Of a stretch of DNA of 64,000 nucleotides, positions 11,281 to 23,142 are shown piece after piece. This stretch comes from Coenobita brevimanus (Eukaryota > Arthropoda > Malacostraca > Decapoda > Coenobitidae). A program made the position numbers and the translations under genes. The notes under the pieces are model-generated. The model ran no database searches, was not told the origin of the DNA, and saw only the letters and a program-made list of their open reading frames with translations. The stretch lies in contig CM064664.1 of the NCBI GenBank assembly GCA_032717465.1, forward strand, positions 1,554,969 to 1,618,968, written 5' to 3'. Numbering within the stretch: position 1 is the first letter of the stretch; each line of letters starts with the position of its first letter.

Positions 11281-11799
11281 TGAATACTATTAATTAATAT
11301 GTTATGACAGGATATGTAAGTTGTTATTACATGCTGTCAGGCTGTAGGTACAACAGCTTGGCGTGACCGAGTGATGTCAGGACACTAAGATATTGTTATG
11401 CCCCAGTCCCACACTGTCACACGATCCAACAGCAGTAGATCAGTATAGGAAGGACATTGCCCAGTGAGTTGTTCTTCCTAGAGACAGCCTTTCGGTGTAC
11501 AGCTCACAAAACCAGCTCAGGCATTGTAAATAAACACTGGCTTCTTAACCCTCTCGCACATGATAAGTTTTGGCAAGTTTTCCAGCGCATGATTTTTTCT
11601 GCGAGGCTGCCCAGCCCTGCTGCCCACGCGCAGCAAATAACATGTATTCTATCCTTATTTTCACCACCCAAACATCAATACACTGCCATGAAACCTATCT
11701 GATCTTATTCGTCGATGTTTGTTCTAGCTGATAAGCACCACAAAAAAAAAAACAGGAAAACACGAATAAAACAATATCAGGTAGCCGTAAAAAAACATT

Positions 11800-12830
11800 T
11801 TGCTAAATCACGTTCACTTTCCAACATTACCATTGGAATGTTTTCCATCATACAAGAAAATGTTATTAGAAGTTTTGATAGAGAATTTCATCAGCTTTTT
11901 AAAGAGACAAATCCGGTTGTGATAAGATTTGTAGTTTTCGAGAAAATATCCAAAAACGAAAGCCATTTTTGAAAAAATTCAAGGATCTCTAATTCTGAAC
12001 TTTTCTCGCACATGTTATGTTTTTATTGCATAATATTATGGAGAATTTCACCAGCTTTCTAATGACCTAAAAATGGTTTCAATACGCCTCATAGTTTTCG
12101 AGTAAATCGCCAAAAACGACTGGGAACTCACTTCTGTATGTCACTTTCGTGATGTGCGCATAGCATACGCAATATTCCCGCCTACGTAACAACGAATTCT
12201 TATCATAGATATTACATTGTTATGTCTTGTACATACGTAGAATTTACTGCTCTTTATCATGGTTCTTACAGGAAATCGATACGTCCAATAGTTTTTGAGT
12301 AATTGGCTGACCAAGTGAGATTATCCCTCAGAGCACTTTTGACTTTTACCTCAAGTGAGGGAAAAAACATAGTCTGTTTCCCCGCCTTTTCCTACAAAAA
12401 AAAGGCTCCCAAAGGCTTATATTCTAGTAATGAACATATGTATAATTTACTGCTCTTTATCATAGTTCTTACAGGAAATCGATACGTCCGATAGTTCTCG
12501 AGTAATTAGCCGACCAGTGAGATTATTCCTCAGAGCGCTTTCGGCTTTTACCTCAAGCGAAAAAAAAAAAAAAACATAGTTTGTTCCCCTGCCTTTCCCT
12601 ACAAAAAAATGCTCCCAAAGGCTTATATGCTGATACTGAACATACGTAGAATTTTCTGTTCTTTATCATTGTTCTTACAGGAAATCATTACATCCAATAG
12701 TTTTGGAGTAATTGGACGACAAACGTAGAATACTCCTCCTCACCCGCAGGCGAGATTAAAAAAACATTCTTTCCCTGCCTCACCTACGAGTATATATTTC
12801 GCTCGTTACATTTTATTATTTTCTTTATTT
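11800..12830. repeat. Tandem array, ~205-bp unit, at least three copies
   Basis: The block ACATACGTAGAATTTACTGC followed by TCTTTATCATGGTTCTTACA recurs at about 12,231, 12,434 and 12,640 (spacing about 203-206 bp), each copy followed by GGAAATCGATACGTCC..AGTTTT..GAGTAATTGG. More diverged units precede it, with AGAGAATTTCATCAGCTTT near 11,880 and GGAGAATTTCACCAGCTTT near 12,041. Copies differ by substitutions and small gaps. It has the look of a small satellite or element-internal repeat. Confidence 0.75.
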
Positions 12831-13277
12831 GCTCTAATTATACACATAAAATATCATAAGGTTTTTGGTAGTGCTCTCAGAATCTCGACATGACCTCTAG
12901 TCTTTTTGTTAGGTACTGATGCTGAAGCTGAACTTTCTTCCATCTAATGTGTGTATGTAAAAAACATTACTTATTTGTGTAAAAAATATTGAACTAGAGA
13001 AATAGGTCAATATACAAATCAACAAAATATGGATAACTCACTTCCTCTAGAGATGTTGAGATACTGGCAGGAGACTGAACGAGTTGCTGAAAGATGAGGA
13101 GTTATGTAGCGTGTGTGTGGGGGGGGGGTAGTGTGCGTGTGTGGGGGTGAGTGTGCATGCATGTGTGTGTGTGTCTGTGGCTGTGGCTTATTTTCTCCTC
13201 GCCTCGCAATACATTTGCCTAAAACACATGCGATGCACACAATAGATTTCTCCACGAACATTCACTGCACGACATAC

Positions 13278-13280
<3 letters not shown>

Positions 13281-13327
<47 letters not shown>
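13281..13327. repeat. (TA)n microsatellite
   Basis: About 47 bp of TA with one TTT interruption. A G/T-rich run (13,112-13,172) lies just upstream. Confidence 0.95.
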
Positions 13328-14166
13328 GTGGTTGTGGCATATTTCTTGTCTCTGATACTTGCGCTATGTTTTCTCTGTCAGTCACTGCATGCAATATTTC
13401 TTGGTGAACACTCGCTGCACTATTTTATTTGTATGTTCCACACTAAACCATACGCAATATAAAGCATTACCACATGATTCCATCCCAACCTCCTCTATTA
13501 CTCACTGTATGGCGTATGTGACCGTCTGTTTCCTTAGCGACTGTTGCATATCTCTATGGCGTACATAATGCCTGCTGTGGTAGGTCAGTTGTTTCACCAA
13601 TCCAGGTACTATATGTTTCACAAATATAAGTATTGGCTTTACTGTAAAAAGGTAAGCTACTCACCATTTACAGGCAGGGTGAAGGAGAGCGGAAACCCCG
13701 GTATAACAAACCAGACTCCTGCCTGTAGGCCTAATGGCTCATAACGGACCCCAATGCTGTACAAACAGTATATCTATGTTCCATAGACACAATCACTTCA
13801 CATTATAGTAATAAACACTGTACAATCACAATAATTCAATAATGGCTGCTGCCTCGGGTGGGAGGGGGAAAATGGTGAGTTTAAAGGGACAACTGACAGC
13901 TGCGCAACCATCCAGCCTGGCTGCTCGTGAGATATTGAGATTTCTCTGCTATGCAGTGTCTCATCAGAGCAGTCACAGTGTTGCCAATGCCTTACCACGG
14001 GAAAGCGTAGCACTCACCAGAACGCATCAAAATTTGACGCAAATCGCCCAGAAACTTATTTTTTGGTGAATTTTTTTTTTGCTTAGCAATGCAATTCACA
14101 TGACTGTGCTTCTTTAGAACAATCCACATGGAACACAAATCGCGTGACTGTGCCTGAGAGGGTTAA

Positions 14167-15372
14167 AACAGGCTAAGGCTGTCTCACATAGGACTGGTGT
14201 ATTGGTATCAGTGAGGTTGTGGTTATGACATGTTAGCCGGTCTGATAGCAGATCAGTAAAGTCTGCTTTAACCCCTAAACCACGGCCGTCGACAGCCGAC
14301 CCCCCTCCCCCGTGGCGGGGTTTTATCACGGTCTGAGTACCTGTAGGAAAATATTTGCCAAAAATCAGAGATTAACCCTAGAACATTATAATTTTTATGG
14401 CAGATAGTATTTACATTCAGCTTTCTCCAGAGACAGGTGTTGAGCCATCGTAGACTACCCAAGGACTTGTGGAGACTTGCAAAGTTGGGTAACAAAATCT
14501 TCACTTTCACACCTCCAGCAATCCGGTTTCCCCTCTACCACAGCCTCATTCTGTCACAGTAAACTTTATACTACAACGTACAGGTAGTTTGGAATCCGTA
14601 TTTGTACAATAAGCACTGAAAATAAGGCTAAAATCAATGAAGTGTACGGCCGACATGCAGCACGGCGGCGGTCTTCCTGTCACTTAACAAACATTTCCAT
14701 TTTCACAGCTAAAAACATGTATACTACGTTATTTTCAATCATATTACTTCCCAAAAGATCACCGTGGCGCGCTTTTTATTCTGCCTTACGCCCGTCACTT
14801 TATTCTCGTTCCTGTCGGCCGCTCGCACTGACTCGGAAGAGCTAGAACTCGCCATAATGTCACTTTGAAAGCCTGTGGTAAACTGACGCTAAACAGGGGC
14901 AAACCGTGCGAAAAAAAACTAGTGTGACAACTGGGGAAACAAGCGTTTCCTATTAGCATAAACTGCTTGTGAGAGGAGAGTGCAGATTTACAGTTCTGAG
15001 CAGTCAGAGTGCTGCCATATATCACAGCCAGGCAGGCCAGGCCGTGGTGGGGGGGGAGGGGGGAAAAACGCGATACTTGGCAACAACAGAGGTCAGTAGT
15101 ACAAAGGTAAAGTATGCTAATTGTAGCTAAAGGGTGGTGGTACTGATAGACAATACCAGCTGGAACATCCTTGCCCGCATTTATTCAAAATGAACTCGAA
15201 TCGCAAACGCGATGATCCGCCATTATGTCCTTTTTGGCGAGCATCGCAAATGCAACGACCCACGCTTCAGGGGTTAAAGGAAATTCCAGTCAATAAACTG
15301 TTCCCTACCCTAGCAGGGGTTTGAACCTGCATCCAGTGGGATATGAGAACACATTTCTACCGACTCGACCAC
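14167..15372 (-). mobile_element. tRNA-derived SINE copy, interrupted by a TTAA element
   Basis: 14,167-14,267 and 15,278-15,372 together match the uninterrupted SINE at 18,830-19,020: GGACTGGTGTATTGGTAT and CAGATCAGTAAAGTCTG on the left, AAACTGTTCCCT and a tRNA-like head on the right. On the minus strand the head has an A-box-like GGTCGAGTCGGTAGA (near 15,355-15,369) and a B box GGTTCAAACCC (near 15,320), typical of an RNA polymerase III promoter from a tRNA. The two halves are separated by the 1.0-kb element 14,272-15,273. Confidence 0.65.
14272..15273 (-). mobile_element. TTAA-flanked non-autonomous element inserted in the SINE
   Basis: It is flanked by TTAA at 14,268-14,271 and 15,274-15,277, with ends CCCCTAAACCACGG and, reverse complemented, CCCCTGAAGCGTGGG. 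Removing it joins the two SINE halves, as judged against the intact SINE at 18.7-19.0 kb. An internal block (14,340-14,510) matches 43,945-44,140 of the 42.1-kb element in inverted orientation. That block reads in one frame as PNF..LHKS.GSLRWLN and as PNFRGLHKS in the other copy. Strand is given by this block and is arbitrary. Confidence 0.7.
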
Positions 15373-15519
15373 CAATGGATAACGATAATTATCACCCAGG
15401 GTCCGTTTCTTATGCCTTATTATCATCCACTTTTGGCAAGGTGGAGCGATAATCTTTTTGCCAGCATCTGTGTCCATCTGTATGTGTCTCTGTATGTTTA
15501 TTTTTATTTTTTTTATTTT

Positions 15520-18391
15520 ATGCGAGGAAGAAGGAACCAAAGGCCATGAGCCCGCAGTAACAGTTCCCTTCAAGAGAAAAACAAAATACAATAGACAGCC
15601 AAATTCAAGATCCGATCATTTTGAGATGCCTGGACACACTGCATTTGAAAGACTGGAGATCATAGGCAGCAGGAAATACAGACAAAGGGAGACAGTTCCA
15701 GAGCTGACCTGTTGCATAAATGAAAGACTGGGAGTAACGGTTAACTCTTGCATTAGAGAGTTGGACAGAAAAGGGATGAGAGTTTGCTGCCAGACGGGTG
15801 GTACGCGCCCGTCGTAGAGGTGGAGGAATGCAAGCAGACAGTTCAGAGGAGCAGTGACCATTAAGGTAGCAATAGAAAAGAGATAAAGATGCAACAATCC
15901 AGCTTAGAGACAGAGGTTGAAGGGAGTCAGTAAGAGGAGGAGAGTTAATGAGACGAAAAGCCTTTGACTCCACCTTATTGAGAAGAGCTGTATGTGGGGA
16001 GCCTCCCCACACATGAGAGTTGTACTCCACACAGGGGCGGATAAAACCCCTGTATAGAGTCAACAATTGTGAAGGGGTAAAGAAAGAGCGGAGTCGGCTT
16101 AGCACACCCAACCTCTTGGAAGAAGATTTTACAAGAGATGTAATATCATCTTTCCAAGATAAGTTCCGAGTAAATGAAACCCCAAGCATGTTCAGGGATG
16201 ATGCAGGATTAAGCTGAATATTATTAAACATTAGTGGGTATACCTGTGGAAAATTTTATTGGGTTGATAGGTGTAAGAACTAAGTCTTAGATGCATTAAA
16301 ATCAACCATATTATTTTTACCCCAGTCAGAGATACGAGCCAAGTCAGACATTAGGTGTGCCAGAGCCTCATCCCTTGTTTCTTGAAGTAACTGTTGAGAT
16401 GGGCGTTGCGGGAACCGAATGGAAAGGTGATGGGTGGAGTCATCAGCGTATGAGTGGATAGGGTTAGATGTACAGCTTAGAAGATCATTGATGAATAAAA
16501 GGAAGAGAGTTGGTGATAGGACAGAGCCCTGAGGAACACCACTGTTGATAGATCTAGGAGAAGAACGATGGCCGTCTACAACAGTGGCTATAGAATGACC
16601 AGAAAGGAAGCTAGCGATGAAGGCACAGATAGAAGGATAGAAACCGTAGGAGGGCAGTTTGGAAATTAAAGATTTATGCCAGACTCGATCGAAAGCCTTT
16701 GAGATGTCAAGTGCAATGGCAAAGCTTTCGCCAAAGTCCCGAAAGGAGGATGACCAGGAGTCTGAAAGGTAGGTGAGTAGATCGCCATTGGAGCGTCCCT
16801 GACGGAACCCATACTGACGATCGGAAAGAAGGTTGTGATAGGAAAGATGCCTTAAAATTTTTCTATTGAGAATTGACTCAAAAACTTTTGAAATACAGGA
16901 CGTTAAAGCAATTGGACGATAGTTGGAGGGTTGGGAATGGTCACCCTTCTTTGGGACTGGCTGAATGAGAGCAAACTTCCAGCAAGAAGGAAAGGTACAA
17001 GTTGACAGACAAAGGCGAAAGAGTTTGCCTAGGCAGGGTGTAAGCACAGAAGCACAGTTCTTGAGAACAACAGGAGGGACCCCATCAGGCCCATATGTCT
17101 TGTTAGTACTGAGGCCAGTGATGGCAGAAAATACATCAACTGAAGAAATTTTAATGTCAGCCATGAGGAAGTCAGAGGGGGGAAGTGATGGAGGAACAGC
17201 ACCGGAATCGTCTAAGGTGGAATTGGAGGAGAAAGTCTGTGCGAAGAGATCAGCTTTATCAGTAGAAGAAAAAACTACAGAACCATCAGAGTAGAAAAGA
17301 TGAGGGAAGGATGATGAGGTAAAGTTGTTAGAAAGATTTTTGGCAAGGTGCCAGAAGGAGCGGGAAGAATTCAAGTTGGAGAGTTGAGAGCATTTAGTAT
17401 GGATGAAATTATTTTTAGTAGAGCGAAGAACAGACTTAGCACGATTCCGGGCAGAAACGTAAAGACGATGTGATTCAGGGGTGGGTTGGCTCCGGTACTT
17501 TTTGTAAGCCCTCTCCTTGTTGCGGACAGCATTAGAACAAGCGTGATTAAACCAAGGCTTTCTTGTGTTAGTCAAAGGATATGAGAAAAGAATGTATGCT
17601 TCCATGCCCGAGAGAATAACCTCCGTAATGCGCAAGGCACACTCAGATGGCTCCCGGCCATGGAAGCAATAATCATTCCAGGGAAAATCAAAGAAGTATT
17701 GCTGAGGGCCTCCCAGTCCGCGGCTCCAAAATGCCACAGACGACGTTTCCCTGGAGGGTCCACAGGCCGTACCGGAGTGATAGGACAGGTTAAGGTAATA
17801 AGGTTGTGATCGGAGGAGCCCAACGGAGAGAAAAGATTAACAGAGTAAGCAGAAGGATTAGTTGTGAGGAAGAGGTCAAGTATGTTGGAGCTCTCTCCAA
17901 GGCAGTCAGGGATACGGGTAGGGTGCTGTACAAGCTGCTCTAGGTCATTAAGGATAGAAAAGATATAGGCTTGTTCACCAGGTGGATCCGTGAAAGGAGA
18001 GGAGAGCCAAAGGTGGTGGTGAACATTGAAATCTCCTATAATGGAGATTTCAGAGAAAGGAGAAATGGATAGAATGTGTTCCATCGTAGAAGTAAGATAG
18101 TCGAAGAATTTTTGATAGTAGAATTAGGGGATAAGTAAACAGTACAGATATATTTAGTCAGAGAATGACAGGAAAGCCGAAGCCAGAGTATAGAGAATTC
18201 AGAAGAATCGAGTTCAGGAACACGAGAGCAAGATAAGTCGTTGAGTATATATACACAACAGCCACCTTTGGCTTTGAAATGACTATAGAGAAAGTAGGAG
18301 GATACAGAAAAGGGTTTGCTGTCAGTTGCCTCAGACAGCTGAGTCTCAGTTAGAAAAAGAAGGTGAGGTTTAGAGGAGGAGAGGTGGTGCT
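15520..18391 (-). mobile_element. Jockey/CR1-like LINE, copy 1, 5'-truncated
   Basis: A minus-strand LINE nearly identical in organisation and sequence to 30,793-34,130. The 3' end is at about 15,520 next to an A-rich tail on the minus strand (15,494-15,519). The 5' end breaks at 18,391: copy 2 continues from GTGCTCAACAGAGC into its own 5' region, whereas here unrelated DNA follows. No ORF1 is present. Confidence 0.9.
15605..18391 (-). pseudogene. LINE endonuclease-reverse transcriptase, copy 1
   Basis: Three frames cover one ORF2. The endonuclease C-terminal half (18,391-17,650) has [13 protein letters not shown] and [15 protein letters not shown] (17,737-16,280) has GPDGVPPVVLKNC, CWKFALIQPVPKKGDHSQ, YRPIALTSCISKVFESIL, DRQYGFRQGRS, IALDISKAFDRVWHKSLI, GVPQGSVLSPTLFLLFIND and HSYADDSTHHLS, with the ADD catalytic box intact. 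The C-terminal part (16,231-15,605) has LGVSFTRNLSWKD and GFIRPCVEYNSHVWGG. Frame changes near 17,700 and 16,255 break it. In a working copy it would nick target DNA and copy the element's RNA into it. Confidence 0.9.
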
Positions 18392-18690
18392 CAACAGAGC
18401 ATCTTGTCCCAACATGTCTCGAAAAACTGGGGACGAATTTTCACCAAACCTTTGGGAAACAGCCATATGGGTGGGCTTTTTTGAAACATGGTGACTGAAT
18501 TCCATAGAGTTTTGTGAATATTCTTCAAATTTATTTTGCAGGTAACTTGTACCTTATTCAATGACATATTTTGGCGTGCGATTAGCATTCGTCCCATGAA
18601 TGCTTTTGTTTCATTTATTCACGTTTCCTCAGACGACATTGTTCGGCTTTAGGGAGATCTGTTGTCATGAAGGGGTAAATGGATGCCAGA
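18392..18690. other. Unassigned intergenic DNA
   Basis: About 300 bp between the LINE and the SINE. A 68-codon minus-strand frame (18,597-18,391) has no recognisable motif. I see no gene here. Confidence 0.4.
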
Positions 18691-19023
18691 TTTTTTTTTT
18701 TTGTATTTTTTATGTGACCGACTCTGGGCATAGGCTTCACAGCCTGCCTTCAGGGCCCAGTAGTCCTCCCATGTACCGCACACCTCTACATGTCATCACT
18801 TCGGCGCTAACACCCACCATCCATACTGAATACATGCTAGGGCTGTCTCATACAGGACTGGTGTATTGGTATTAGCGGGGGTATTTTTACGACATGTCGG
18901 CGTGTCTTCTGGTAGATCAGTAAAGTCTGATATTTATGAAATTCAAATCCTTAAACTGTTCCCTGCCCCAGCGGGATTTGAACCCGGGTCCGTCAGGACT
19001 GCAGATCAACTCTCTACCGAATT
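18691..19023 (-). mobile_element. tRNA-derived SINE, intact copy
   Basis: Read on the minus strand from about 19,023: a tRNA-like head with A-box region GGTAGAGAGTTGATCTGC (19,018-19,001) and B box GGGTTCAAATCCC (18,985-18,973), then a body of about 250 bp, ending in an A-rich tail (18,702-18,691, poly-T on plus). The same body and head occur split at 14.2-15.4 kb. Length about 330 bp suits a tRNA-headed SINE. It sits inside or next to the LINE remnant at 19.02 kb. Confidence 0.7.
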
Positions 19024-20239
19024 TAGCTTGAACATCCCAGTACTAAAACTTTACTCTCCCGAAATTGCTACACTTAAAATACAGACTAGATACAGACAAT
19101 CCATCCTAGACAATTTACCAACCAAGCCCCATGCCCAGATGGTATTCCTCCAGTTGGTTTGAAAAAGTGTTCCTGTTTTAGCGAAATTATTCAGACTATG
19201 CATACGTACTTTGGCATTCCCTAATTCTTGGAAATAGGCCAATATCCACTAAATTCGGAAGAAAGGAAGTTCCTCTGACCCCTCTGATTACATACAACAG
19301 CTATCACGGTTTCTCCTGCTAAAGTATTTGAAAGTGCATATAATAAGCACACAGTTAAACATCTTGAACCCAAAAGCTTAATTGGTGATTGACAGTATGG
19401 TTTTCGCAAAGAAAGATCCACCATTGATAGACTCAGTCTCCTGACTCACACGATCCATCAATCAGTTGACCAACATGGAGAAACTCATGCAGTAGCCCTT
19501 GATATTTCTAAAGTTTTTGACAGAATGCGGCACAGGCCCTGCAATCCAAACTCCTTTGCTATGGACTAACATCTTTTCTTCCTCTGGTTCCCTTATACCT
19601 AAGTGACAGAAATATAAAAGTATATGATGTATATTCAAATTTCACTCAGTGGCCAATGGTGTGCCACAAGGATCAATTCTGGCTCGAACCCTATTCCTAA
19701 TTCATATTAGTGATCTGTTACCTGTCATCCATAATCCACTCTTTCATACACAGATGACGCAACAGTTCACTGTTCATTCACACTTAAACACCTATTCACA
19801 AAGTTTAATATCTCTAACTCACAACAAAGCACAGACATCTCCATAAATCAATACATATGTAGGATCACTGAATTTGGGCAAAATAACCTTGTCCCAGCAG
19901 ATTTTCCGCCACTGCCCCCCCCCCCCCATACTGGCAGATTTGGAAATTTTTTTTTTTTTTTTTTTTTTGGCTCAAACCTCCGCTTTTGGTGAGAAACAAT
20001 GGAAAATCACCGAGAAAGTGGTAACCGGGGTCTATAAGTGACCTACACAGGTATTCCTTCGTTACAACTGGTACCATGTTCTATGGGGGGTGCTCTGCGG
20101 CTGTCACGTTTTCTATAGTAGGGCTAAGTACAGGAAACAATTCAGAATATGTAGTTATTTATTTATTACAAACAAAAAAACATGTAGTACAAGAGTATAC
20201 TGGTTTATATACAAAAATAAAGGTGAAAAAGCATTGTTC

Positions 20240-20935
20240 CTTTGGGCAAACCTAGCGAACTCATCCCAATTGGTCAGTGATGATTCGCTAACATTGTTGT
20301 TTCAACATACATTTCATTTTTTCAACTTGCATATTACTTTTCCAATAACATTATACCAGTTTCCACTTTATATAACTGTTATCACATATTTACAGCCCTT
20401 ACAATTGTATTCAGCATAATGTTAATGTATATTAACATAGTGAACGCACTCGCTATGACTGTTGTTTCAACATACATTTCATTTTTTCAACTTACATAAT
20501 ACTTTTCCACTAACATTATACCTGTTTCCACTTTGTATAGCTGTTATCGCATTTTTTCAGGCCTAACAATTATATTTAGCGTAATGTTAGTGCATATTTA
20601 CTTAGTGAGTGCACCAGCTATGCCTGTTGTTTCAACTTACATTCTATTTTTCCAGTTACATTATACAGTCCACTGACATTACACCCATTTCCATTTTATA
20701 TAACTGTCATCACATATTTACAGGCCTTATTATTATAGTGAGCGTCATATTATCGCATATTTACATAGTGAGCAAACTAGTGATGACTACTGTTTCAACT
20801 TACATTTTATTTTTCCACTTATATTATACTTTTCCACTTATGCTATACCTGATTTCACCTAATATTACTGTTATCACTTCCTTACAGACCTTACTATTAT
20901 GGTGAGCATCAGATTATTGCATATTTATAGCACTT
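20240..20935. repeat. 165-bp tandem repeat, four units, inside the piggyBac element
   Basis: The landmark TGTTGTTTCAAC recurs at about 20,295, 20,460 and 20,625, and as TACTGTTTCAAC at about 20,788, each followed by TACATTT..ATTTTTCCA and later TATAACTGTTATCACAT-like and CATATTTACATAGTGAG-like blocks. Spacing is 165, 165 and about 163 bp. Units are roughly 75-85% alike by eye. Confidence 0.88.
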
Positions 20936-20964
20936 AGAGCGTCATATCGCAAGCACACACAGCA

Positions 20965-23142
20965 TCAGTAATGCACTAACGTGTGGTATTCTTTGAAGCA
21001 AGGCTTAGCGCACAAGCCAATGTTGCAGTCCACACACTCGTACCTCGTGTCTTTTCTTTGAGTGGTTTCTCTCACTTGGGAACTACTACAGACGTGACAC
21101 TGCCGCTGGGGTCTAGGGAGGTTCGGTTGAGGAGGTATGGTGTTTGGGAAGTGGCGTGCGGTGAGGCATAGGGGAGTCTGTGTGGCAGTGGTGGGGCCTG
21201 TCCTCTGCATATTTTGCAATGATTTCGCGGGACGGCTCCTTCACAAACCCCTTGAAGTCTCTGAGGTTCCCGTTGTCAAGGCATGGAGGTAGTGGCAGTT
21301 CAGGACTGTGATATCAAGCAAGTGGAAGAAGAGCTTTTTGTACCACTTCATCGTGGTCCTGGCACACTCCACACTGGAAATCATGTAGTCGGACTAATCC
21401 ACTTGCCTCATGTTGATATTGTAGTCCAATACTGACTCAGGTTTCCAGACGCGGCGCCTCCTCTCATGCGGTAATCTACAGAGCATATGCGGTGCATGAG
21501 GGGGTGGTGTACCGCTGATAGGAGGGAAACTTCCCTGTTGTGGTTCCACAGGGTGGTGAGGATGTTATTTGCCTTGAGAAAAACCACCTCATTCTTGTCA
21601 AGTTTCCTCCCAACCTTGACCATATGGCGACGGTTTCTCTTTACTCTACCACAGCCTCCGGTGTCATTCAAATGTAGGAACCGTGTGAGAATGGAGCTAG
21701 TGTACCAGTTGTCCAAGTGCAGCACACTGACCACGATGAAGGTACTCCTGTATCATGGTCTTTACAATGGCCCCTGAGAGTTCAATACTTCGATCTTCTA
21801 TTATGTCTGTCTGTGTGCCCGTGTACAAGACTATGTCTTGCACATAACAAGTCTTACAGTCATGCACAACAAAGATCTTGAACCCAAAACGGTGTTTCTT
21901 GCTGGGTATGTACTGGCGAAAATAAATATTGCCTCCCCACAAAACAAGACTCTCGTCTATGACAAGGTCTTGATAAGGATAGAAGGATGAGTGGAACTTT
22001 TCCCGCGGGTGATCAAATACCAGCCTTATTCTCCTCATTCCATCCGTTTTATTAGCATTAGCAGGATCATTGGCATCATAAAAGTGGAGGCGGCTGAGAA
22101 TTTGCTGAAATCGATTCCGACCCATTACTTTCCCAAAGAAAGGTGTGCTGGTTATAGAGTCCATAGACCAGTATGCCGGAATTTGTCTTTTCTGTACAAT
22201 ACCCATCAAAAGAACCAGGGCTAGAAAGATAAACATCTCACTTATGGTAACCGAGTAAGCATATTGGAGGGAGTGCATGTGTCTCCTACCTTCATGCTCG
22301 CTTTCACAGCGTTGGCTGCTTGCAAAGGTGTTAGTCTCTTCCACAATCCGCTCCACAAACTCCTCCCCAAAGAACGGGTGGAAGAAATCCACCCTGGTGG
22401 AGCCGACATGGATTCCTGGAGCCGTGCAGCCAGACCGCCACTCCTCAGTGAAGGGGTGAATGATGGGAGTGAAATTACTCCCATCTTCCCAGTCCCACAA
22501 CACACTACCGTCTCCAGCCTCCTCCCCATTGTCACCTTCGTCGGGTTGGGGAGGAGAGAGTGGTGGGAGAGGTTGGGGAGGTGGAGAGCGGTGCCCTTCC
22601 CCACTTGTGCTCCTTTTCCCTCTCCCTTTTCCTTTCCCCTTTCCCTTCCCTTTCCTTCCTTTCTCCACATCACTGGGCTGTGGGGAGGAAGAGAGGGAAT
22701 ATTGTGGGGTGAAAGATGTGCTAGGGAGCGGCTCCTCCTCGCCTCCCCACTGCCTCACACCACGTGCTCGCACTGCCTCCCTCACACCACGACTTTCACT
22801 TTCACTGCTCAATCCTGCCACACCATTTTCGCTTTCACCACTCACTACTGCCACACCACTCCCGCCTTCCCCATACAAAACACTAGGCCCATACTGATTC
22901 TCCTCCTCACCATCCTTTCAGCTTCCAACGGCGAAATCCTTTGTCTCCCGAGCCACGAGGTAGCACCATGTCCCAAGGCTCCGTCCTCGTCCTTGTATTT
23001 CCTCATCACTGCTGCTTGTTTCATCCTCGGGAAGCATGTAATCCTTGTCTGCCACGTTGTCATCAAGTGGGGAATCGCTGTCGCCTGTGAAGGCATCCAG
23101 GGTAGCTTGAATTTCAGCGTCAGAGAGACCTTGGCGCGCCAT
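20965..23142 (-). pseudogene. piggyBac transposase pseudogene
   Basis: Starts at ATG 23,142 with an acidic N-terminus (MARQGLSDAEIQATLDAF, DSDSPLDDNVADKDYMLPED), followed by an in-frame TGA at 22,918-22,920. The frame then continues through a Gly/Lys-rich linker (KGKGKGKGKG) to the DDE_Tnp_1_7 domain: RVDFFHPFFGEEFVERIV, ISEMFIFLALVLLMGI, RFQQILSRLHFYD, and YQDLVIDESLVLW with the first catalytic Asp. A frameshift near 21,740 precedes VLHLDNWYTSSI (second Asp). DYNINMRQVD (third-Asp region) lies in another frame near 21,410 and is followed by stops. A C-terminal Cys-rich domain, CHVCSSS..YECVDCNIGLCAKPCF, ends it. At least one stop and two frame breaks inactivate it. Confidence 0.88.

Larger units (their letters stand above)
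11549..14162. mobile_element. Possible TTAA-flanked element (2.6 kb), non-autonomous
   Basis: TTAA at 11,545-11,548 is followed by CCCTCTCGCACA. TTAA at 14,163-14,166 is preceded by a sequence whose reverse complement is CCCTCTCAGGCACA. The matching CCCTCTC ends next to TTAA look like a piggyBac-type duplication. No transposase is visible inside. The interior holds a ~205-bp tandem array, a TG-rich stretch near 13,112-13,172, a (TA)n tract and otherwise unassigned DNA. The inverted match is short, so this may be a chance pairing or a composite of several insertions. Confidence 0.4.
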
